Shown: positions 1 to 5,704, numbered from the stretch's first letter. The stretch: DNA of 6,643 bases from Bacilli bacterium (GCA_900772435.1 CAAHEM010000005.1:1-6643); one strand, 5' to 3'. Notes: generated from the letters alone by a model not told the origin. Translations and numbers: made by a program.

Positions 1-264
1 TTAAAAGCACACTATGAACGTGGTGGTTTAGGGGATATGAAAGTTAAGAGATTCTTAAATGATGTTATGCAAGAAATTATGGAACCTATTAGAACTAGAC
101 GTGAAGATTATGAAAAACGTAAACCCGAAGTATTTGAAATGTTAAGACAAGGTACATTAAAAGCTATAGAACACTCAAATGTAATTCTTAATAAAGTTAA
201 AAAAGATATAGGTATTAACTATTTTGAAGATGAAGAATTTAAAAATAAGTTTATAAATAATTAA
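1..264 (+). CDS. trpS: Tryptophan--tRNA ligase, C-terminal part (5' end outside window)
   Basis: The reading frame is open from base 1 to a TAA at 262-264 and gives the last 87 residues of a class I aminoacyl-tRNA synthetase that charges tRNA-Trp with tryptophan in the cytosol. The recognisable part is the conserved C-terminal helical region. It has a His-Tyr...Gly-Gly-Leu-Gly-Asp segment at residues 4-12 of the fragment, then Lys-Val-Lys-Arg-Phe-Leu, then a Glu-Pro-Ile-Arg-x-Arg-Arg stretch that bacterial TrpS proteins share near the end. The Rossmann fold and the KMSKS loop lie upstream and are not visible. The ATG at 37 is internal, because conserved sequence continues before it. There is no convincing terminator after the stop, so some readthrough into the next gene is possible. 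Identification is by recall of the family, not by a search. Confidence 0.9.
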   Translation, partial: LKAHYERGGLGDMKVKRFLNDVMQEIMEPIRTRREDYEKRKPEVFEMLRQGTLKAIEHSNVILNKVKKDIGINYFEDEEFKNKFINN

Positions 265-272
265 AAATATAG

Positions 273-295
273 TATTATATATTTATAGTAGGTGA
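273..295 (+). promoter_or_regulatory. Possible -10 element and start-deciding RBS for the 315-aa gene
   Basis: An AGGTGA ribosome binding site at 290-295 lies 5 nt before the ATG at 301. It rules out the in-frame GTG at 292, which falls inside the RBS itself. TATTAT at 273-278 could be a -10 element giving a leader of about 16 nt, similar to the other genes here. I see no good -35, and such motifs are common in AT-rich DNA. The RBS is well supported and the promoter weakly so. Confidence 0.4.
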
Positions 296-300
296 TAAAT

Positions 301-1248
301 ATGTTTGATATATTTAAGAAGACTGAAGAAGATAAAAGACAAGAAAAGACTGATAAAATAGAAAGATTTTTTGCAGCTGATATGTGTGTTAAAAAAGATA
401 TGCATTCTTTGGTACCAACTGATGCTGATTTATATACGATGGATGCTATGGTTGAATATATGGATAAGTTATATAAAGGTCTTAAAGACTTAATGATTGA
501 ATTTAAGTTTATGGGAAGAAATTTAGATTTAGAAAAAGATACTTTAGAGAAAATGGACGCATTTTTTAAAGGCCTTATTGATGAATCAGTTAATCTTAGA
601 TATGATCCTTCTACTATAAAAAAATTCTTTAATGATAGAGTTTCTTATATGAGAGAAGAATTTGTTAATGATGTTAAAATGAATTTTGCAGGTTATACTT
701 CTTTTGCAGATGTAGATAGTTATTTTCAAAATTGTACTACTATAAATGAAGCATTACATTTACTTCATATGTATGTTACAAATAATGTTGATGTTTTACA
801 TTCTATGAGTGTAATAGGTAATAGAGATATTGGTGGGTATTCATTAACTTTATATGGTAAACCTAACTCTGAAGTTAATGAAATATATAATTCTTATCCA
901 AGTAATACTGGAGGAGGAGATACTGATTTAATAAGCCTTCCAAATGTTAATAAAGCTCTAATGATGGTTAGAGATAAAGGACATGCACTTAGTATTGAAA
1001 TTACTTATGAAGGAGATAATGCAGTAGTAGAATACTTTGTTCCTAAAATATGTAACATTGATATGGTAAATGCGCTTCCGGGTGTTATTAAAATTAATAG
1101 TGATACTCCAATGAATGTTGGAACTACTGGAAGATTTGTTGTTAGTAAAAAAGAACTACCTGCTATGCTTGGAAATTTTGTATCAAAGGTTCCTACTGAT
1201 GCAGATATGCCGGCATATAATTATAGTGGTACTGTTCATTCAATATAA
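301..1248 (+). CDS. Hypothetical soluble protein, 315 aa, with duplicated VPTDAD motif
   Basis: I do not recognise this protein. It is a complete 315-residue frame starting at ATG 301 behind AGGTGA. It has no signal peptide, no membrane segment and only three scattered cysteines, so it is probably cytosolic. Residues 1-165 are charged and look mostly helical, with many Lys/Glu/Asp/Met residues and a very polar first 20 residues. Residues 170-315 look like a mixed alpha/beta domain with alternating hydrophobic strands (around 180-185, 229-248, 261-265 and 278-281) and a Gly-rich turn at 203-206. The hexapeptide Val-Pro-Thr-Asp-Ala-Asp occurs twice, at 38-43 and 297-302, near the two ends. The gene follows trpS by 36 nt and ends in its own terminator, so it is either the last gene of a trpS unit or monocistronic. 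Codon use matches its neighbours, and nothing marks it as foreign. A real gene is near certain; the function is unknown. Confidence 0.85.
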   Translation: MFDIFKKTEEDKRQEKTDKIERFFAADMCVKKDMHSLVPTDADLYTMDAMVEYMDKLYKGLKDLMIEFKFMGRNLDLEKDTLEKMDAFFKGLIDESVNLRYDPSTIKKFFNDRVSYMREEFVNDVKMNFAGYTSFADVDSYFQNCTTINEALHLLHMYVTNNVDVLHSMSVIGNRDIGGYSLTLYGKPNSEVNEIYNSYPSNTGGGDTDLISLPNVNKALMMVRDKGHALSIEITYEGDNAVVEYFVPKICNIDMVNALPGVIKINSDTPMNVGTTGRFVVSKKELPAMLGNFVSKVPTDADMPAYNYSGTVHSI

Positions 1249-1253
1249 ATATT

Positions 1254-1280
1254 AAACTGTCTTATGACAGTTTTAATTTT
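1254..1280 (+). terminator. Rho-independent terminator after the 315-aa gene
   Basis: A perfect 8-bp stem (AAACTGTC at 1254-1261 pairing with GACAGTTT at 1266-1273) has a TTAT loop and is followed by a T-rich tail broken by two A residues (1274-1280). It begins 5 nt after the stop codon at 1246-1248. The stem is modest and the tail imperfect, so termination may be partial. Confidence 0.7.
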
Positions 1281-1290
1281 GGTTTTAATG

Positions 1291-1310
1291 TGTTATTATT
1301 GGAATATAAT
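1291..1310 (+). promoter_or_regulatory. Candidate promoter (double -10) for the amidase operon
   Basis: Two -10-like hexamers lie between the terminator and the ATG at 1323. One is an extended type, TGT then TATTAT (1291-1299). The other is a perfect TATAAT (1305-1310). The first would start transcription near 1306 and leave a leader of about 17 nt that keeps the GGTGGA ribosome site at 1315-1320. The second would start near 1317, inside that site, giving an almost leaderless message. No clear -35 is visible at the right distance. Confidence 0.4.
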
Positions 1311-1322
1311 TAGTGGTGGAAT

Positions 1323-2351
1323 ATGATAGATAGAATAATAAATGAAGAAAGTATAGAATTTGAAAATGAAATATTAAAAACTAATAATGCAAGATATATC
1401 TTTTTATATGCGTATTTTCATAATGTTAAAAATAAAAAGAAATTTATTAATAGTTTTATAAATAGTGATGATAAAAAATATATACATTACTTTTTTAGAA
1501 GTATTAAAGATATAGATAGAGAATTATTACTTGATAAAATTCTTTCTTATGATGACTCTAAATATATTTATTATTGTTTATATGATACTAAAGACTTAGA
1601 AGATAAATATTATGTTAAAGCTATAAATTATGTTATTGATAGTAGTGATCACAGATATTTAGGTTTAACTTTATATTATTATTTTGTTGTTATGAAACTT
1701 TATAATCAAGATATTATAGATAGATTAGGTTCTATATATAGTGGAATAAATAAAGATAATTATTTAAAAATATTCATAAAAGAAAGAACTGAAGCTAAAG
1801 AAGAAATATTAGAACATTCAAAGTATGGATTTTATAAGTATGAAGACAGAAATGGATATACACCAGATATGATTGTATGCCATATTAGTCCTGATTATGG
1901 AAGAATTGTAAATACTGTATATAATCCTGAATCTAGAGTTACTACTCATTATGTTGTTTCTAGAAAAGGTGAGGTAACACATTCACTTGATTTAAAAGAT
2001 GGTGCATGGACTAATGGGACTATTGATGAAGAAGAAAAGGATACATATTATAAATTTTCTTCTAATCCTTTAGTTAGTAGTAGAAGTTATAATGCTAATT
2101 TTTATACTTTTACGATAGAACATGAATCATTTGATGGTTCATTAACTGAAGAACAATATCAAGCATCATTAAAAGTAATGTGTGAAATAATTGATTATGT
2201 TAAAGAAAAATATAATAAAAATTTTATAATAGATAAAGATCATATAGTAGGACATAGAGATGTCGATCCTATAGTTAAACCATCTTGTCCTGGAGATAAA
2301 TTTCCATTTGATAGGTTTATTAATGATTTAAAAAATATTTATAATAATTGA
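1323..2351 (+). CDS. N-acetylmuramoyl-L-alanine amidase (amidase_2/PGRP type) with N-terminal helical repeats
   Basis: This 342-residue protein ends in a peptidoglycan amidase domain (about 181-341) that would cut the MurNAc-L-Ala bond using zinc. Visible landmarks are Cys-His-Ile at 186-188 (first ligand H187), Thr-Thr-His-Tyr-Val-Val at 207-212, Gly-Ala-Trp at 227-229, Ile-Glu-His-Glu around 265-268, and Gly-His-Arg-Asp-Val-Asp-Pro from 310 (second ligand H311) with Ser-Cys-Pro-Gly at 321-324 (third ligand C322). This matches the His/His/Cys set of PGRP and T7-lysozyme-like enzymes. The first 140 residues are different: a repeated (K/R)-Y-hydrophobic-Tyr/Phe-rich unit starts near 24, 52, 80 and 111, a 28-31-residue period suggesting tandem helical hairpins. 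No signal peptide or membrane anchor is present, so the enzyme is either cytosolic (muropeptide recycling, as with AmpD), released by another route, or phage-derived. The next gene follows by 11 nt and is probably co-transcribed. The amidase call is firm; the repeat domain function is unknown. Confidence 0.88.
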   Translation: MIDRIINEESIEFENEILKTNNARYIFLYAYFHNVKNKKKFINSFINSDDKKYIHYFFRSIKDIDRELLLDKILSYDDSKYIYYCLYDTKDLEDKYYVKAINYVIDSSDHRYLGLTLYYYFVVMKLYNQDIIDRLGSIYSGINKDNYLKIFIKERTEAKEEILEHSKYGFYKYEDRNGYTPDMIVCHISPDYGRIVNTVYNPESRVTTHYVVSRKGEVTHSLDLKDGAWTNGTIDEEEKDTYYKFSSNPLVSSRSYNANFYTFTIEHESFDGSLTEEQYQASLKVMCEIIDYVKEKYNKNFIIDKDHIVGHRDVDPIVKPSCPGDKFPFDRFINDLKNIYNN

Positions 2352-2356
2352 GAGGA
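2351..2356 (+). promoter_or_regulatory. RBS deciding the start of the deoxyribosyltransferase-like gene
   Basis: AGAGGA begins on the last base of the amidase stop codon and lies 6 nt before the ATG at 2363. A TTG at 2348 is in the same frame, but it would put this RBS inside the coding region and overlap the previous stop. The ATG is therefore the better start. The tight spacing supports translation from a shared message. Confidence 0.7.
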
Positions 2357-2362
2357 AAAATT

Positions 2363-2692
2363 ATGATTAGAAATTATAAAATAATAACTTTATGTGGTTC
2401 AACGAAATTTAAAGATGAATTTTTAAAAGCACAAAAAGATTTAACATTAAAAGGTAATATTGTTATATCAGTAGGACTTTTTGGTCATTCAGGTGATAGC
2501 GAAGTATGGGAAAATATGGATGAAGGTACACTTACTAAAACTAAAGAAATGTTAGATGATATGCATAAAAGAAAAATTGATTTAGCCGATGAAATATTTG
2601 TTATTAATGTAGGTGGATATATTGGTGAGTCAACAAAATCAGAAATAGAATATGCTAAAGCCACAGGTAAAAAAGTAAATTATTTAGAATAA
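2363..2692 (+). CDS. Nucleoside 2-deoxyribosyltransferase-like protein, 109 aa
   Basis: This small single-domain protein has a Rossmann-like pattern. It opens with a hydrophobic strand and Leu-Cys-Gly-Ser-Thr-Lys-Phe (residues 10-16), then a second strand leading to Gly-Leu-Phe-Gly-His-Ser-Gly-Asp (38-45). A helix Met-Leu-Asp-Asp-Met-His-Lys-Arg-Lys-Ile-Asp (63-73) leads into Ala-Asp-Glu-Ile-Phe-Val-Ile-Asn (75-82). It closes with Gly-Gly-Tyr-Ile-Gly-Glu-Ser-Thr, then Ser-Glu-Ile-Glu-Tyr-Ala (84-98). The last block is the signature shared by nucleoside 2-deoxyribosyltransferases and related small families, where the acidic residue before Tyr-Ala helps bind or attack the sugar. The protein is shorter than classical enzymes of about 150 residues, so its substrate is uncertain. 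It could act on nucleosides, nucleotides or another N-glycoside, or only bind them. It is probably the second gene of the amidase operon and ends just before a strong terminator. Cytosolic, with no membrane segment. The family call is fairly confident; the activity is inferred. Confidence 0.75.
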   Translation: MIRNYKIITLCGSTKFKDEFLKAQKDLTLKGNIVISVGLFGHSGDSEVWENMDEGTLTKTKEMLDDMHKRKIDLADEIFVINVGGYIGESTKSEIEYAKATGKKVNYLE

Positions 2693-2708
2693 GAGAATTT
2701 AAGTTAAT

Positions 2709-2733
2709 AAAGTGAACATTTGTTTACTTTTTT
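2709..2733 (+). terminator. Rho-independent terminator closing the amidase operon
   Basis: AAAGTGAAC (2709-2717) pairs with GTTTACTTT (2722-2730) across an ATTT loop, with one G-U pair, and runs into six or more T residues before a C at 2734. It sits 16 nt after the stop at 2692 and has the classic shape. The central bases also resemble a LexA operator, listed separately. Confidence 0.8.
2713..2726 (+). promoter_or_regulatory. Possible LexA/DinR (SOS) operator upstream of uvrB
   Basis: The 14 bases TGAACATTTGTTTA match the Gram-positive SOS box CGAACRNRYGTTYC at 11 positions, and the core GAAC-N4-GTTT is one base from the ideal GAAC-N4-GTTC. uvrB is a classic SOS gene in Bacillus, which makes the position suggestive. 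However, the site lies about 24 nt before the candidate -35, and the same bases form a terminator stem that explains the palindrome without LexA. An unpaired half site GTTCG follows at 2739-2743. Confidence 0.3.
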
Positions 2734-2749
2734 CTTTTGTTCGCTTGTT

Positions 2750-2778
2750 TTGTATTGACGTAGGTGTTAGAATATAAA
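2750..2778 (+). promoter_or_regulatory. Candidate uvrB promoter
   Basis: TTGTAT (2750-2755) and TATAAA (2773-2778) are separated by 17 nt and resemble a sigma-A promoter. Transcription would start near 2785, giving a leader of about 45 nt, longer than for the other genes here. A better-looking TTGACG at 2755-2760 sits only 12 nt from the same -10 and has no partner at 16-18 nt. Confidence 0.5.
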
Positions 2779-2814
2779 AAGCAAAAAGAGAAATAATATA
2801 AATAAAGTTTTTAA

Positions 2815-2820
2815 AGGAGG
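2815..2820 (+). promoter_or_regulatory. Strong RBS of uvrB
   Basis: A full AGGAGG, within AAAGGAGGG, lies 9 nt before the ATG at 2830. It is the closest match to the anti-Shine-Dalgarno sequence in the window. The other genes have weaker AGGTGA, GGTGGA or GGAG sites, so uvrB mRNA may be the most efficiently translated. Confidence 0.8.
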
Positions 2821-2829
2821 GAAAGTATT

Positions 2830-4779
2830 ATGTTTGAATTAGTAAGTAAATATAAACCTAGTGGTGATCAACCAGAGGCAATAAAAAAACTTGTTGATGG
2901 TGTTAATAGTGGTAAAAAGAATCAAGTACTTTTGGGAGCAACTGGTACTGGTAAGACTTTTACTATCGCGAATATTATTGCTCAAACTAATAAACCTACA
3001 TTAATACTTGCTCATAATAAAACATTAGCTGGACAATTATATGCTGAGTTTAAAGAGTTATTTCCTAATAATAAAGTAGAGTACTTCGTTTCTTATTACG
3101 ATTACTATCAACCCGAAGCATATGTACCAAGTAAAGACTTATATATTGAGAAAGACTCTAGTATAAATGATGAAATAGATGAATTAAGACATGCTGCGAC
3201 TGCAGCTATAATAGATAGACGAGACACAATAATCGTATCTAGTGTTTCTTGTATATATAGTATTGGTGAAAAAGAAGAATATATAAATAAAATGCTTAAT
3301 CTTTCAGTAGGAGATATAATTGATAGAGATGCTATACTTGAAAAATTAGTTGGTATGCAGTATGAAAGAAGTGTTTTTGATTTAAAACGTGGTACTTTTA
3401 GAGTAAAAGGGGATACTATAGAACTAATACCAATTGGTGAAAAAAAGAGTGGTATTAGAGTAGAATTATTTGGTGATGAGATAGATAAAATAAGTTTATT
3501 TGATCCACTTACTGGTAGAGTTAATAGTAGTGTTAAAACTATTAGTATATTTCCAGCTTCATTATTTGTAACTAGTGATGAAAAGATACAAGAAGCAACT
3601 AAAAGAATAGAAAAAGAACTTGAAGGCAGACTTAAAGAATTACATGAAGAAGGTAAACTTCTTGAAGAGCAAAGACTTAAAGAAAGAACTATGTATGATA
3701 TAGAGATGCTTAAAGAGACTGGATTTTGTCATGGTATTGAAAACTATAGTAGACATATGTCACTTAGAGATGCAGGTGAAACTCCAACAACATTAATAGA
3801 TTTCTTTCCTAAAGATTTCTTACTTGTTATTGATGAAAGTCACGTTACACTTCCTCAAGTAAGAGGTATGTATAATGGAGATTATATGCGTAAGCAAACT
3901 CTTGTTGATTATGGATTTAGACTTCCTAGTGCGATGGATAATAGGCCTCTAAAGTTTGATGAATTTAAAGCTAAACTTAATCAAGTAATATATGTTTCAG
4001 CTACTCCTGGAGATTATGAGTTATCACTTGTTGATAAACCAGTTGAACAAATTATTAGACCTACTGGATTATTAGACCCTATAATTGATGTAAGACCAAC
4101 TAAGAATCAAATAGATAATATTATTGAAGAAATAAATGATAGAATAGCTAAGAATGAAAGAGTACTTATTACTACACTTACTATACGTATGAGTGAAGAA
4201 TTAACTACTTATTTAAAAGAACTTGGATATAAAGTAACATACTTACATAATGAAATAAAAACCCTAGAAAGACTTAATATAATACGTAATCTTAGACTTG
4301 GTAAGATAGATGTAGTAGTTGGAATAAATCTTCTTCGTGAAGGCATTGATATACCAGAAGTATCACTTATATGTATAATGGATGCTGATAAACAAGGATT
4401 CTTAAGAAGCGATAGAAGTTTAATACAAACTATAGGAAGAGCTGCAAGAAATCAAAATGGTAAAGTAATAATGTATGCAGATACTATGAGTGATGCGATG
4501 AAAGTAGCGATTAGTGAAACTAATAGAAGACGTGCTATTCAAGAAAAATATAATATAGAGCATGGTATAGTTCCTAAAACAATAGTTAAAGATATTAAAG
4601 AAGCAATAACTAACGAAGTTGAAGAACAAAAGATAGAAAAGAAAAAATATTCTAAGAAAGAGTTAAATGATATGATTCATAAACTTGAGATAGAAATGAG
4701 GGAAGCAGCAAGTAGATTAGACTTTGAAAGAGCTACTGAACTTCGTGATGTAATATTTGAACTTAAAGATTTAAATTAG
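2830..4779 (+). CDS. uvrB: Excinuclease ABC subunit B
   Basis: UvrB is the damage-verifying, helicase-like subunit of nucleotide excision repair. UvrA loads it on DNA, it clamps the lesion with a beta-hairpin, and it then recruits UvrC for incision. This copy is complete at 649 residues, the usual size. Visible in order are the N-terminal Gly-Asp-Gln-Pro motif (12-15), Walker A GATGTGKT (36-43), the beta-hairpin around [12 protein letters not shown] (89-100), the Walker B segment with Asp-Glu-Ser-His (335-338), Ser-Ala-Thr-Pro (390-393), Arg-Glu-Gly-Ile-Asp (503-507), motif [11 protein letters not shown] (533-541), and the C-terminal UVR coiled-coil that contacts UvrC (about 610-645). No key residue looks missing. 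The start is fixed by the AGGAGG at 2815-2820. The usual partner uvrA is not adjacent on either side within this window. It appears to be transcribed alone, possibly under SOS control. Its terminator overlaps the last codons. Confidence 0.98.
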   Translation: MFELVSKYKPSGDQPEAIKKLVDGVNSGKKNQVLLGATGTGKTFTIANIIAQTNKPTLILAHNKTLAGQLYAEFKELFPNNKVEYFVSYYDYYQPEAYVPSKDLYIEKDSSINDEIDELRHAATAAIIDRRDTIIVSSVSCIYSIGEKEEYINKMLNLSVGDIIDRDAILEKLVGMQYERSVFDLKRGTFRVKGDTIELIPIGEKKSGIRVELFGDEIDKISLFDPLTGRVNSSVKTISIFPASLFVTSDEKIQEATKRIEKELEGRLKELHEEGKLLEEQRLKERTMYDIEMLKETGFCHGIENYSRHMSLRDAGETPTTLIDFFPKDFLLVIDESHVTLPQVRGMYNGDYMRKQTLVDYGFRLPSAMDNRPLKFDEFKAKLNQVIYVSATPGDYELSLVDKPVEQIIRPTGLLDPIIDVRPTKNQIDNIIEEINDRIAKNERVLITTLTIRMSEELTTYLKELGYKVTYLHNEIKTLERLNIIRNLRLGKIDVVVGINLLREGIDIPEVSLICIMDADKQGFLRSDRSLIQTIGRAARNQNGKVIMYADTMSDAMKVAISETNRRRAIQEKYNIEHGIVPKTIVKDIKEAITNEVEEQKIEKKKYSKKELNDMIHKLEIEMREAASRLDFERATELRDVIFELKDLN

Positions 4780-4796
4780 TTTTTAAATCTTTTTTT
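4765..4796 (+). terminator. Terminator overlapping the uvrB 3' end
   Basis: An 11-bp stem (AAAGATTTAAA at 4765-4775 with TTTAAATCTTT at 4782-4792) has a 6-nt loop and a T-tract from 4790 to 4796. The 5' arm is formed by the last uvrB codons and the TAG stop at 4777-4779 lies inside the loop. The stem is AT-only except for one G-C pair, so its strength depends on length. Confidence 0.7.
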
Positions 4797-4800
4797 ATTA

Positions 4801-4809
4801 TGCTATAAT
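4801..4809 (+). promoter_or_regulatory. Extended -10 promoter of the zinc-ribbon/thioredoxin gene
   Basis: TGC followed by a perfect TATAAT forms an extended -10 element, starting only 4 nt after the uvrB terminator T-tract. Transcription would begin near 4816, leaving a leader of about 13 nt. The region where a -35 would sit is the terminator stem and has no consensus, as expected for extended -10 promoters. Confidence 0.6.
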
Positions 4810-4818
4810 TTTTATGAT

Positions 4819-4824
4819 AGGTGA
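4819..4824 (+). promoter_or_regulatory. RBS deciding the start of the zinc-ribbon/thioredoxin gene
   Basis: AGGTGA lies 4 nt before the ATG at 4829. It lies inside the reading frame opened by an earlier ATG at 4814, and that earlier start would have no RBS and almost no leader. The ATG at 4829 also puts the first zinc-ribbon cysteine at residue 3, as is usual in such proteins. Confidence 0.7.
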
Positions 4825-4828
4825 TAAT

Positions 4829-5650
4829 ATGAAGTGTAGTAATTGTAAAGCTGAAGTAGATTCTAATATAGAGTTTTGTCCTTATTGTGGAAGAAAAATT
4901 GATATAAAAGTTAATGAAACAAAATATAAAATAATGCTTCTTTTATTACTTTTTTTCTTTCCTATTGGTATAATCTATTATTGTTTTAATCGAAAAGAAG
5001 ATTATAGAATGAAGAAAGCTTTTAGGATAATAGTTATTATTTATTTTTTACCTTTTATGGTTTCTATTGCTTTTTTTACTTTATCTATATTAGATGGTTT
5101 TAAAAATGGTGGAGAAATGACACCTGAAAATACTGAATGTTCATATTATTGTGCTAACGAATCTTATAGAGTAATAGGAAATACTTGTTATTGCGCTGAT
5201 GGTAAAAGTAAAAAGCTAGATGATTCTATAGAAGATGAACCATCAAAAGAAGAAATAATAGATGAACCTAAGAATGAAGAGAAGATTGAAGCATCAATTG
5301 TTAAAAGTGATAACTTTGATACTGAGAAATGGTTAAATGAAGTTAAAAGCAAAAATGTTATTATTAATGTTATAGCCAGTAGTACTTGTCCTCATTGTCA
5401 TAATTTTAATCCTATTATTGAAAAAGTAGCAACTGAAAATAATGTAAAACTATATTTTATAGAAGTTGATAAACTAGATGGTGAAAAGTTCAATACTTAT
5501 ATTAACAGTATTGAAATACCTGGTTATAAGGGTTATGTACCATATACATTTATTACTTATGATGGAAAAGTAGTATCAGAAAATTTAGGAGAACTTGATA
5601 GTAGTGATACCAATATATTAGTTAAAAATGTTTTGAAACAATATAAATGA
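4829..5650 (+). CDS. Membrane protein: zinc ribbon + two hydrophobic segments + thioredoxin-like domain
   Basis: The 273-residue product has four parts. Residues 3-20 form a short zinc ribbon with two CxxC knuckles (C3, C6, C17, C20). Hydrophobic segments at about 35-52 and 67-88 flank a Lys/Arg-rich loop. A patch of four cysteines (C104, C108, C120, C122) follows, then an acidic linker (about 129-157). The C-terminal domain (about 160-273) is thioredoxin-like: a hydrophobic strand leads to Cys-Pro-His-Cys at 187-190, and Val-Pro-Tyr-Thr supplies the likely cis-proline P238. CPHC is the DsbA-type active site, so a thiol-disulfide exchange role is likely; the substrate is unknown. If both segments span the membrane, the redox domain faces the same side as the zinc ribbon (cytosol). 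If the first, with its mid-segment Pro-Ile-Gly, is a re-entrant hairpin, the redox domain is outside. The gene appears monocistronic, with its own promoter and terminator. Domain calls are firm; the role is inferred. Confidence 0.85.
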   Translation: MKCSNCKAEVDSNIEFCPYCGRKIDIKVNETKYKIMLLLLLFFFPIGIIYYCFNRKEDYRMKKAFRIIVIIYFLPFMVSIAFFTLSILDGFKNGGEMTPENTECSYYCANESYRVIGNTCYCADGKSKKLDDSIEDEPSKEEIIDEPKNEEKIEASIVKSDNFDTEKWLNEVKSKNVIINVIASSTCPHCHNFNPIIEKVATENNVKLYFIEVDKLDGEKFNTYINSIEIPGYKGYVPYTFITYDGKVVSENLGELDSSDTNILVKNVLKQYK

Positions 5651-5665
5651 TATTGTTTCTTTTTT
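5635..5665 (+). terminator. Terminator overlapping the end of the zinc-ribbon/thioredoxin gene
   Basis: A perfect 10-bp stem (GAAACAATAT at 5635-5644 with ATATTGTTTC at 5650-5659) has a 5-nt loop and is followed by six T residues. The 5' arm is made of the last codons, and the TGA stop at 5648-5650 spans the loop edge. This is one of the clearest terminators in the window. Confidence 0.8.
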
Positions 5666-5666
5666 A

Positions 5667-5684
5667 TATAATGTTTGATATAAT
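5667..5684 (+). promoter_or_regulatory. Tandem -10 elements upstream of miaB
   Basis: Two perfect TATAAT hexamers, at 5667-5672 and 5679-5684, are 12 nt apart. The second is preceded by TGA and so is an extended -10. It would start transcription near 5691, with a leader of about 14 nt and the GGAG ribosome site (5692-5695) at its very 5' end. The first would give about 26 nt. No good -35 is seen. Confidence 0.55.
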
Positions 5685-5704
5685 ATACGCTGGAGTTGAT
5701 GTGT

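Noticed and set aside
37..264. ATG at 37 as the start of a small 75-residue gene
   Set aside because: Conserved TrpS sequence continues upstream in the same frame to base 1, so this ATG is an internal Met.
265..284. AT-only hairpin after trpS as a terminator
   Set aside because: The 7-bp stem contains no G-C pair and no T-tract follows.
292..300. GTG at 292 as start of the 315-residue gene
   Set aside because: It overlaps the AGGTGA ribosome site that serves the ATG at 301.
2348..2362. TTG at 2348 as start of the deoxyribosyltransferase-like gene
   Set aside because: It would overlap the amidase stop and bury the RBS; the ATG at 2363 has correct spacing.
2755..2760. TTGACG as the uvrB -35
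   Set aside because: It is only 12 nt from TATAAA, and no -10 lies 16-18 nt downstream; TTGTAT at 2750 gives the correct 17-nt spacing.
4420..4629. 69-residue open frame on the minus strand inside uvrB
   Set aside because: It lies wholly within conserved uvrB motifs, is Phe/Tyr/Ile/Ser-rich as expected for antisense of AT-rich coding DNA, and has no supporting RBS.
4814..4828. ATG at 4814 as start of the zinc-ribbon/thioredoxin gene
   Set aside because: It lies before the AGGTGA site and about at the predicted transcription start; the ATG at 4829 fits better.
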